Source: Pseudisothecium myosuroides
Lineage: Eukaryota > Streptophyta > Bryopsida > Hypnales > Lembophyllaceae
Length of the DNA stretch: 64,000 nucleotides
Direction of reading: 5' to 3'
Assembly: GCA_951799445.1 (NCBI GenBank)
Contig: OX637296.1
Coordinates: 11,532,001 to 11,596,000 of the forward strand
In this document: positions 46,165 to 56,300 of the stretch, piece after piece
Numbering within the stretch: position 1 is the first letter of the stretch
Layout: every line of letters begins with the position of its first letter
The notes under the pieces: generated by a model
The model's database searches: none
What the model saw: only the letters and a program-made list of their open reading frames with translations
What the model was told of the DNA's origin: nothing
Position numbers and translations under genes: made by a program

Positions 46165-47068
46165 GTATGCATGAAGATGTACGGTGGAAACACCCAAAAC
46201 CGTCAATATAAATAAATAGTTGGAGGTACCTTTTTCTAAAAATAATAGTTTTGTAGTACCGTAGTAGTGTGACATGGCTTTTGTCTTTTGCAACGATGAA
46301 AAAATTATTATTATTTTCATCCGAAGTGGTTCGTTTACACTTATATAAATTAAAGATGATTTTGGTTTTTTAGTCTTATAATTATTTTACAATTCGTCAT
46401 TTCTTCATTGTGAACAAAATTTCATGTCCTTTCAAATTTAAGAGAATTATAAAAAGTGGAAACGGTGTAATTATTATAATTTTGTTTATCGGTGATATGT
46501 ATGCATGGAAGAAGTGGGCAAGGTGTTTGTAATGGTTCAATTATTTGCACACTTTACATGCTACATAGTCATATTGGCTAGCAATTCTAAACCCTTCCAA
46601 GATTGGCCCTTTGTTAGTGAAGTTTTTGCTAGAGCTCTTACTTATTTTCTACAAATTTTGAAATTTGTTTCTTAACATTTTATAAAAATTTGATTTTGAT
46701 ATTAATGAATTAATAAAAAAAAAACACGAAAGCCATGTCACACTACGGTATTAGCAAGTGAAAATCATGAATATTAGAAGAAAAAAAACTAGATTTTTTG
46801 GATGCGGTATGTAATTTCTATGATTTTTAAAGTAAGTGCCACTTCCTAAAACACTGAAACTGTCACAAAGGTGGACTCTAAACCAAAATCTACAAAAAAT
46901 AGTAGTCACCAAATGAAAGTTAAATATATGTCCTTGAAATGCATCAACAAATCAAAGTTAAGTATTTGAAAGACACAATAATGGAAGGCTAGGGATAGGT
47001 TTAGTGGCAGTCTAGGGTACAACAATGGGAATAAGGAAACTTTTGGGTGTTTCTACCTTAGGTGTCAT
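46165..47068. repeat. Partial relative of the 2.0-kb transposon interior
   Basis: CCAAAACCGTCAATATAA, AAAATCATGAATATTA, GATTTTTTGGATG and TTTTGGGTGTTTCTA occur in the same order as in 27270-27665. The copy is interrupted by a TA-flanked MITE at 46259-46748. Terminal repeats of the parent element were not found here. Confidence 0.75.
46257..46750. mobile_element. 490-bp MITE with TA target-site duplication
   Basis: The ends CCGTAGTAGTGTGACATGGC and GCCATGTCACACTACGG are inverted repeats. The related sequence at about 27342-27358 (ATGTAGTATTAGCAAG) is the uninterrupted site, showing duplication of TA. CCGTA at the end is shared with the 31943-32102 element, so both may be one Tc1/mariner-like group. 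Confidence 0.85.
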
Positions 47069-47164
47069 TTTTTGGTTTAAATGTCGATGTTATATTTTGG
47101 TATTAAAGTTGTAAACCGCTCATTTAAGAGCTGAAAGTGAATTTTGTGGAAGTGAAACTTCTTG

Positions 47165-47405
47165 AAATGTTTTTTAGTAAATTTTCCTTGAAAGCCAAGT
47201 AGAATTGGCATCTAACCCAAGTTGTTTCATATTTTTTGGAGCTTTGTGGAATTAGTTATGAAATTTTGAAGTTGAAATGGCATTGGGCTCTAAAATTGCC
47301 CACCTCCTCAAGTGTACACTTTTGTACATTGGTGAAGGCTATGGATAAGCAACATGTACAAATATTGTACATTTGAGGAGGTGGGCAATTTTAGAGCCTG
47401 AGCGC
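47165..47405. repeat. Dispersed repeat, second copy, plus short inverted repeat
   Basis: Homologous to 19150-19345. GGGCTCTAAAATTGCCCACC at about 47285 is mirrored by GGTGGGCAATTTTAGAGCC ending near 47398, giving a hairpin with about 45-nt arms. Confidence 0.6.
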
Positions 47406-48039
47406 TTGTAGAATTTCCCACCTTATATATAGGTCAAGGATTTGAAAGACATATTGTAAGGTATGGGCATCCACAATCATCAATGCCTAAAATGCAATGC
47501 CTACATTTAGACCAAAAAACAACACTTCAACTTAAATATTGATGATAGAAGATACAACCAATTAGAATATAGAATCCTAAGAGAGTCTAGATTTGGTTTT
47601 GTGTACACCTACTGACAATCTTTTGAAATTTTATAATTTATTTTTCCAGTATCAAAATAGTACATACTGAGTGCATTGGAATCCCCTTTCATTTGCCATT
47701 AACGTCTAATAAAAAGATGTTTTCTTATAGTGAGTATGTTCAATTGCTGTTATTATTGATTATAGGTTTACATTCTGAAGAATTGTAGGAGGGATTCTAA
47801 AGTGAAATTTCCAATTCCATGTTTTTTTCCTATATAATCGAGGAATATAAAAAAATCCTTCATTTATTGTGAAAATTCTTGTTGATGGTTCACATAGGGG
47901 AAGCCCCTTCTCATTATGACTCGGTAAACAAGACCTCCTTGTTGGTCTTTGCCTTCCTTGTTAGATTTCTTTTTCTTTTTGAAATTCCCTCTTTGGAAAG
48001 CATTCATCTATATTGAGACAATGGGATCTTGATCAATCT

Positions 48040-48212
48040 GTACACTTAATTAGGTTGTTTGTTTCGTTTGTTTGTGATGGTGAGATCTCAAGAATTGTAC
48101 GTCCTCCAATAAAAATTTCTAGTACCGGTAGAAAGCTCTTTGTGAAGAGAGGTGCATGGACTTTGTTTCCTGGTATTTGGACATATGGTGTGAAATTTAC
48201 GCATTTTTGACC
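48040..48212 (+). repeat. Dispersed repeat R1, diverged copy
   Basis: TTTGTTTGTGATGGTGAGAT, then GTACCGGTAGAAAGCTCTTT and a GGTGTGAAATTTACGCA-like end, in the same orientation as the copy at 10880. Confidence 0.55.
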
Positions 48213-48229
48213 AAAAAGCCAAAAATTAC

Positions 48230-49539
48230 ATTGACCTTCATCAAATTTTCAGTTTTTTGACAATATTGACAATGATAATTTAATTTTGGAAAATTTGTTG
48301 GACCATTTATGTGCATCATAAATTCTAGTCATTGGCCAAAGAAATTGAATTTAAAAAAGCATAATACGGCTATAAAATATAAATCAAATGCATTGTCCAA
48401 TTCAACAAATGCAAGGGCATTAAGATGTAACAAGGGTGCATATTGCAACCTATATACTCTCTACAGTGTCTAATGCTATCCAATTCCAAAAAAAAAACAA
48501 ATATTGTGAGAACCAACATTTGCATGTTTGCCAGAGTGTAGATATTTTAATTTCAATAAATGTCAATTTCCTTCAATTTTTGTGTATAATAATTTGAAAT
48601 GATATATATCAACATGCTAAGGCACAATTTTTTTTCCAGAGTTCTAAGAAAAAATTGGCAAAGATAAAGTAATTCCAAATCATATTGAAGAATACTGAGT
48701 TTTAAACATGGCTAACTTCGAAATTGATTTTCTTTCAAATTACAACTAATTTTTCTTCAAACTTCCATGGTCACGTGTAATATGTTGCACACTACAACTT
48801 TTGTATATACACCGTTTTGGAATTTCTTCATTGATGGTTATGACATAATTGTTTGAATGAAAACGTTTCACATTTGTACTCAGTTTTGTTCATCGCTGTA
48901 CTTTGTAATAGTTTTACTAACCTTGGTAGTATATACAATGACTGACAAAACCGAGTACTTTTGTGAAACGTTTTCATTCAAACAACCATACCATAAGCAT
49001 CAATGGCTAAAACCCAAAAGTGTACACATGAAAGCTTTAGAGTACAACATACAACATGTTACCATGGAAGTTTGAAGAAAAAATTAGTTGTGATTTGAAA
49101 GAAAATTAATTCCAAAGTTTGCTATGTCAAAAACTCAGTTTTGTTCAACATAGTTTGGCTTTACCTTATCTGTTGTCAATTTTTTCTTAAAACTCCCAAA
49201 AAAAGTTTTGTACCTTAGCATGTTGATATACATCATTTTTTATTGTTGTATACAAAAATTGAAGGAAATTCACATTTATAGAATTAAAAATATTAACAAT
49301 TTAACAAACATGCAAATGATGTTGGTTCTCACAAAATTTGAGTTTTTTTTGTGGAATTGAGAGCATGGGATTGCATTAGCCATGGTGAAGAGAGTATAGG
49401 TTGCAAAATAGACCACTTTTATATCTAAATGCCCTTGTATATGAAATATTTGTTGAATTGGGCTATGTGTACAATTTATATTTTACAATTGTATAATGCA
49501 TTTTTAAATTCAACTTTTGTGTTCAAAGACTAGAGTTAA
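48230..49539. mobile_element. 1.3-kb foldback with arms of about 600 bp
   Basis: Inverted arms meet near 48920: TTTGAATGAAAACGTTTCAC on the left against GTGAAACGTTTTCATTCAAA on the right. Matches continue outward (CTTCAATTTTTGTGTA/TACAAAAATTGAAG, GCATGTTTG/CAAACATGC). A further partial left arm lies at 50080-50420, so the sequence family has at least three copies. Nothing in it codes for a recognisable protein. Confidence 0.8.
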
Positions 49540-49721
49540 TGATGCACATATAATTCATCCAAAAAAATCCAAAAAAATCCATCATCATTGTCTGTATCAT
49601 CCAAAAACTACTATTTTTCTGAATGTCAATGTAATTTTTGGAAATTAGTAGTTTTTGGATGATACAGACAACGATGATGGATTTTTTTGGATTTTTTTGG
49701 ATGAATTATATGCATCATTAA
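49536..49721. mobile_element. TTAA-bounded near-perfect hairpin, about 72-nt arms
   Basis: Arms at 49541-49612 and 49647-49716 pair almost completely, for example GTCTGTATCATCCAAAAACT with AGTTTTTGGATGATACAGAC, around a loop of about 34 nt. TTAA lies at both ends (49536-49539 and 49718-49721). It could be a tiny TTAA MITE, a small-RNA precursor, or both. Confidence 0.75.
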
Positions 49722-50085
49722 CCCCTAAAGGACTGGCATGCGTTTTTTGGTCGTATAGAAATTTTGGGTAGGTCCATGTGACTAGAGATCTCTATATTTT
49801 AAGCTGAAATTTTAATAGAAGGTGGGCGCGAGGAATATCTTTCATATGCACTAAATTTCAGCACATTTGGTAATAGGAGTCAAAAGTTATGGCCAAATAT
49901 GTTACTTTTTTTCGTAACTGGGCAGTCCGGGCAGCAAGAAAAATTTGGCAAAATTTTGATTTTTTTTTTATATTTTTTTCTTGTAGATTATATTTTTGTC
50001 TATTTGGAAAGCTTTGATTCATTTCATTTGGATTTGTTATGAAATAGTTATGGACATTCTTGTTTTTCGAATAGTTATGAACTAC
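49718..50085. mobile_element. Left part of a TTAA element
   Basis: TTAACCCCTAAAGGACTGG at the left end and internal GGGTAGGTCC, GAAAGCTTTGATTCAT and AGTTATGGACA match the left half of the 36332-37250 element. It stops at about 50085, where foldback-arm sequence begins. The matching right half may be at 52930-53472. Confidence 0.7.
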
Positions 50086-52929
50086 CAACATGCCAAGTTA
50101 CAAAAAGTTTTTTAGAGTTTTAAAAAAAAATTGACAAAAGATAAAGAAATTTTAAATCATGGTGAACAAACCTGAGTTTTAGACATGGCTAACTTTGAAT
50201 TTTTATTTTTTCAAATCACAAGTAATTTTTTCTTCAAAATTCTATGGTCACGTGTAGTATGTCAAGTCTATGGTAAAAGAAATTCCTGCACACTATAACT
50301 TTTGTATCCACTTTTGGACTTTGTCCATTGATGCTTGTGGTATAGTTGTTTGAATGAAAACCTTTCAAATTTGTATTCAGTTTTGTTAGTGGCTGTATGT
50401 AGAATGCAAAGTTATGTTATGGTAAATTGAAGTTAATCTAACTCCAAGTTCTTGTGACACAAAAAGACATCGCTAGGATAGTTTTTAGAGTTTTCGAATT
50501 TATGGGTTTTAGTAGTTTAATTTAAAACTTCAATATAATTATCAAAATTTCAATGACAAACTCTTTAGGTCAAAATTGGTTTAGATGATTTTAGAAGTGA
50601 CCTTTGGGATTTTTGTGTTGACAAATATGGGATTCACTTTGCGACCATGAAGGGCATTTAAAGCCACAACCACAATGATGGAATGAAGCCAAGACTAAAA
50701 TGGTAAAATGAAGCCAAGACTAGAACAATGAAATGGCATCAAGACTAAAATAACACAATTTTGAAGCCTTAATCAAAATAATGGAATTTTAAAGTCACAC
50801 AACCAAAATCGAAACTCTCATAGAATTCAAAATCTTTTCAATTGAAGGAGTCAATAAAAAGTTTCTCTAGGGACCCAAAGAGAACCTTTAGAACTTTCAA
50901 TCTTCAAAATTAGAAAGTCAATACCCCATGGTTATAGGCCTAAAGTTCAAATTGCTATAAAATATTCAATTTTAGGAATTTTTAAAATTTTTGAATTAGA
51001 GTAGAAACTAAACTTGATACACTTCATATCATTAGTTGGATTCAAATTCAAAAAGAACCTTTTCATGGCTAAAATTCTAGTCAAGAAAATGAGCATTAGT
51101 CGCCAAAATATACTACATGAATTTGCTATTTTCTTATGTAGGAAAGTTAAGAGTAATACTAGGAAAGAACACCCAATACCATTCATTGAAAATGATTCAA
51201 AGCAAGTCCCTTAAAAGAAATTGGATGAAAAATTGTTTTTTCCTATCTTAGAATTTTTTCTAAAATCATCAAAATGATTTTTATCCTCAGAAGAATTCAG
51301 AATTTGATTAAAGACACTAAAGAAATCTATGTATTTTTTTTAGAATTCTAAAGTTAAAAAACAATGTCCCTAACAAAGGATATGTTTTTCCAAAATTCCA
51401 ATATATGTTTGAATCTTTAAAAAAAATTATTTATGAATAAGATTTTGTATTTTCCTAAACTTTATATCTAAAATTGACCAAATAGGGGTATTTGATAGTC
51501 TTGTGAATACTTCATTTCATACCATATAAATTTCTTAGCTACCTACCATCCCACTATACAATTCAAAAACATTAAAACAATAGTCGTATTAGAAACAAGG
51601 CAAGCCGCTTGCACAAGCAAGAGAATCATTAAGGACTCTTCAAATTCTATTTTGCGTGATTGTATTTAACAAATGCTTATGTTTGCAAAGCTTCCCAATT
51701 TTGTTCACACTTGTGGTTGTTGCTCACCACTGCATCGACTTTTTGGAGAGCTCGTGCACTTTTTTTTTGGTTTGGCTTTTTAAAATTGGCATTCATTTTT
51801 GGAAGATGTAGAGGGCATAGATCTCTATACTTCAAGAATTCAATAGTACCGGCTAATGTTGCAAGTTTTAATGATATCGTAGACCTATTTGTTCTTCCTC
51901 AATTTTTTTGGCATTTTAAACATATTTGTTGAATCTAAAGCACAAAGTGCGTGATTCAAGATTTTATTTTGTTTTACTCTTGCTTGATGATTTTGTATGT
52001 AGTGTGGTGAGAATTTTGTGTTACGTACAAAAAAAGCGTAGATTAAGTTGCAATTTCTTTTGGTTCTTCTTAGAGTGTGGATTGGTGTCACCACGTGCGA
52101 TCTTATCTTTTTCTTGCTAATCTAGTAGGTCTCAATTCCTAGAAGTTAGAAGTAATATTTCTTTAAAAATGTGGTTTTTGGATGATATTTGGCATACTAC
52201 CTACCAACTTCTTGAGAATAATAGTTGTAAATGAGTTGTTCTACTTTGATTTTTTTTATACATGGATGTGCTTGAGATTTTAAATTTTAACCATACAAAA
52301 GTAGAGATTAATTGTCTAGTACGCATAGAATTAATTGTGGAGAAAATTAATTGCTAGATTTTTAGATTATAACAATTTTGGATGATCATTTATAAGAAAA
52401 AAACAAAAAAGATGCATCTTTTGGAGAAGAAAATTTATTATGAAATTCTTTTTTATAATAATTCTTTGAATAATTCTTCTTTTTCCCAATAAAAATTAGA
52501 TTTGAATCGAAAGCAAATTTAGTGTTTTTGAATTTAACAAATAAAAAGCAATTCTCAAAAGTATTCATTTTCAAACAAAAGTTAATGAAAAAGTCAAAAT
52601 TGACCAAATTGGATCTTCTAAGATTATATATATATAAGAATTTTTGAACTTCAATGGTTGATATTATCAATATATGTTTTGGAACATCTTCAAAAAATAA
52701 ATTCCACTATATGTTTCAATGGAATCTTGTCCAAAATTTATGGTTGCTCCTCCTTTATACAAGACTACATTTCCTAACTAAATTTTTCAATACTTCTCAC
52801 ATTGAAATTTTCAAAAGCAAGAAATTCAACAAGTATGTCAACTTGTTATTCTACAAGATCCTACTTTACAAAATATTCGATTTGTTTCAGAATTGCCATT
52901 GAAAATTTAGAGAGGACTTATTGTGTCCT
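50086..52929. other. AT-rich intergenic, partly foldback-arm copy
   Basis: 50080-50420 repeats the arm of the 48.2-kb foldback. 50650-50800 holds degenerate short repeats (GAATGAAGCCAAGACTA). 51.6-52.1 kb has an open frame of about 90 codons with no recognisable family. Otherwise nothing was identified. Confidence 0.5.
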
Positions 52930-53472
52930 TTTAGGCATTGAAGGGTTAAGTATGCTTGCAAAAACAATCTCACTACTGGAATTAGTGTGTTTCAATTCAT
53001 CTTAGTTAGAGCTATCAACAATTTAGTTTTTCCTTAAATCTTATAACAACTCGTATTTAACAATTTTTTAAAGAATGAAAATTACATCTTTTTTCTAGAT
53101 TTATTTTCTTAACTTTCAACTCAAATCTTCAACATAAAAAATTTTAAATCAAAAATTTTATTGCAAAAATTTTAGGTTAAGAAGAGCCAAAGTCAAATAA
53201 CGTAGTTAAAGTACATGCTCAAAAAACTCTTGAATCTTCACTTTAAACATAGATATCTTGCAACCTACATGGTCAAAGTTTCTGAAATTTCTTCCCCACA
53301 TTCTTATACCAATCTAAAATGTGCAAGATGGTGCAAGATGGTGCAAGATCTTATGGTTAGATATGAAAAAAAAAACAATTTGTAAATTTTTTTTGCTCTT
53401 TGCAATAGAAATGATAGTTTAGAGTGTTTGTTGATGAGAAAGGGCCTTCAGTTGGGGGACTTTACGGGTTAA
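52930..53472. mobile_element. Right part of a TTAA element
   Basis: The segment from ACAATCTCAC through GCAATAGAAATG to GGACTTTACGGGTTAA matches the right half of the 36332-37250 element, including GTCAAAGTTTCTGAAATTTC. Its TTAA is at 53469-53472 and its left terminus is missing. Confidence 0.65.
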
Positions 53473-54067
53473 CATGTTACAAAATCCCAACATGAGTTTT
53501 AAGTTCATTCCAGATTTGGTGTTTCTTTTTAAAGCAAGTCTTGAATCAATTTAGAACAATACTTGACCTACTTCAACTTAAAATTTAGCATATTCCCTTA
53601 AACAACACTTCTAAATAACGACACTTAAGAACCTACTCATAAGAACCTACCACAATACCAATATACATTTCAAGGTTCATTGACTTCATTCTACTGCATA
53701 ATCTCATGACTACTATTCCTCGTGTTCTGGGTCGGTAAGAACATTTCCAAAAAAAAATTCAAGAATTTTGGGGAAAATATTAACCTGTAGAGTTCCTTGA
53801 TTATGTTTTCAAAAAAAAACGCTTTAGAACTACCATTTCTAGTACAAGTTCCCAATTTTAGAAAAAACAATAGTTCTGGACACATGTAACTGTAGGATCT
53901 TGTAGTACGCTTGTTTGAAAAGATGTGAAAAAAATTTCAAAAATTTCCACCATGTAGATTGCAAGATATTAGCACTTGAATTGACAGAAATCCTATTTTT
54001 GGCCTTGTGAAAAATAAGGCAACTGCACTTCACAAGGTCACATTTGTATGAAAAAATGTTCAAAATG
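53473..54067. other. AT-rich intergenic, nothing recognised
   Basis: No gene or element boundary was found. Confidence 0.45.
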
Positions 54068-54274
54068 GTGGTTATGGGCAGTTTCATTAAAATGGCGTTT
54101 TTTTTTAAATGGCATGAAATCAGTTCAGAACGGCCGTTCTAAATCTATACATGTCCTAGATGGTTCAGGACGGCCGTTCTGAAATCTATACCTGTCTTAG
54201 ATGGTGAAAATGGCACACCTTCAAAGTGGCACTTGGAATATCGCCATTGTAATGAAATTGCTCATGGTTATCCT
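54068..54274. mobile_element. MITE with TTTCATTAAAATGGCG ends and 7-bp duplication, copy 2
   Basis: The left end CAGTTTCATTAAAATGGCG and the right end CGCCATTGTAATGAAATTG are inverted repeats. TGGTTAT lies directly on both flanks, a second independent 7-bp duplication for this family. Inside, GGACGGCCGTTCT is repeated. Confidence 0.75.
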
Positions 54275-54539
54275 TTGAATTCAATCTTCAAGGCAAGTGG
54301 GCTACATGCTTGAAAAATTTCAAATCATTTGGAATTGTACAACATATAAGAAAAAAATAGTAAATAGAAAGAAGGAGAGAATGATTCAAAATACTAAACT
54401 TTTAAGAATTTTGTTATGGAAGTGAAAAATGCCAATCCCAACAATTGTAATGTTGTAATAAACAATCTACATCCTATAATTTTATTTCTTTTCAATTTTT
54501 TTGAAAATTGAATTAAATAAAGGACTTCAAGTTTTATTT

Positions 54540-54892
54540 TAGAGTAGAGAATCTACACTGCCCGCAAACTAAAACTCCTCATAACTTTCATCTTGTTGAT
54601 CAAAATGGAATGATTCAAAGCTTTCCAAAAATATATAAATCTAGAAAATCAATTTCAATTTTTTTTTAACAGTGATTTTTTTTATCTGCTCATATTGTAA
54701 GGTTGAGAAAATCATACAATAATTATTTAACCATATAGTCAAAAGTTATGAAAGCTAATGGGCTTTAAAGAAAAACCTTGTCCCTAAGTTGTGTGAAAAT
54801 TTCAAAGAAAAATAAATAAAAACTCCATTTGTAGTGAGCTGCCCCAAATTGCTATGTTGCCAAAAAACGCAGCTTGGTCCTTTAGGGGTTAA
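54540..54892. mobile_element. TTAA element fragment, inverted
   Basis: The end GGTCCTTTAGGGGTTAA at 54876-54892 and internal matches in inverted orientation (ATGATTCAAAGCTTTCC) identify half of a TTAA element. The opposite terminus was not found. Confidence 0.6.
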
Positions 54893-55023
54893 AAGTATAA
54901 TAGAAATTGTATGAAGAAATATTAAATGTTGCGGATTATTTCTATTTTTAAGCATTTGCCGAATAACTTTTTTCAACTGTATTTAAGTATTTGGCAAAAA
55001 ATATTCACCTAGTACAACTGTAT

Positions 55024-55253
55024 TTAACCCTTAAAGGTCGATGTAGACATTCTATGGCCGATGGATGAGAGGGAATCAAACTGTGTAGGACAAAATTGTA
55101 ACTATTCATCCTCGGAATTTGTTGAGAAAAGGGAAGATCTTCTACATTAGCTTGACTTCCAATGAGCGCTTTTGCAATTTTTTAAGCCAATGATTCACAT
55201 AGTAATGCAAAAGGATGATTTCGAGGGTCACCCCTTCGTCCTTTAAGGGTTAA
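55024..55253. mobile_element. TTAA-targeted MITE, complete, 222 bp, with an exact empty site nearby
   Basis: TTAA at 55024-55027 and 55250-55253 bounds ends CCCTTAAAGGTCGA and TCGTCCTTTAAGGG (inverted, nearly perfect). The sequence at 54974-54997 reads AACTGTATTTAAGTATTTGG, identical to the two flanks joined at a single TTAA. This is direct evidence of TTAA duplication on insertion. Confidence 0.92.
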
Positions 55254-56300
55254 GTATTTGGCAATATCTAACATGACCACCCAATACGGTATTAGAGTTT
55301 TACAAGTGTTAGAGGAAAATCCCTTGGAGATTGGACAGGTATGTTTTGGCAAAATCTCTAGAGAATCAATGTTCACCTTGTACTATACCTTGCAAGAGTG
55401 AGTACATTAAACAATGTTGTATGATCAAAGTTCAATAAAATTGCAAACTATTTATCAAACCACACCTAATTGAGCCCCCTTCTTAAAATTGCTCCTATCC
55501 ATGAGAATCTAGGATTGCTTTGGAACACCTATTTTCAATACTTTCAAAATTCAGAATTTATTCATAAGGAGTCCACAAAATGTACAAGAAGAGAATCTAA
55601 AATGCTCTTTTTTGACTTCCAACAACTTCCAACAAAAAATGGGCAATCTAATAATAGGAACAATGTTCAATTGCTTATTAGGATGCAATAAGGTGTAATT
55701 CCCTTACTAATTTTTGATTGAATCTAAGTTTTTGCGCAATCAAATTTCAAAGTCCTCAACACATATTATTCTATCAATTATTGAGTACCGGTACACATAT
55801 AAAAATTCGTTCCAAAGATCAACAAAAATGTAAACTATATGCATGGGATACAAAAATAATTTTTTGGACACATAATCTGTGCAAATCTGTGAGGGATACC
55901 CCAAAGAGGTGACAAACTTTATTTATAGGGTACTATACAATTGCAGGACGCATGTTCACTCCAATGAAGTGTTCCTGAAAATGCAATGGGCATTTGCGAC
56001 ACGAAAACTGCACCAAAACCAGAAACCATTTAAAACAGAAAACAGCGAGCTAGAATCTACTCTATGCCGAGCTCTCTTTTCTCTCACAAGAAGAGAAAAA
56101 TACTGAGCGCTACTGTGGTGCAGCATCGGCACTGCTGTAAGGGTCTTGCGTTTCCTGCACAGAGCAGCATTTACTCAACATATGAGAACGATATAAGAAT
56201 TACAAAAAATAATGGATTTATAACCCCCAGTTTATACACAATGAAGATTCATGCCTGTCACTACCTCAAGTTGATGATTTCGTTGTCCGATTCATGCCTG
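55254..56300. other. AT-rich 3' flank of the cohesin gene
   Basis: Probably includes the cohesin gene 3' UTR near its right side. Short plus-strand frames at 55.5-56.3 kb have no recognisable family. Confidence 0.45.

Noticed and set aside
48230..49721. CRISPR-like or phage-like repeat array
   Set aside because: The repeats are inverted arms of foldback elements, not short direct repeats with spacers, and the DNA is eukaryotic.
51660..51932. 90-codon plus-strand frame in AT-rich DNA, considered as a transposase relic
   Set aside because: No DDE or zinc-finger pattern could be seen and neighbouring sequence gives no support.
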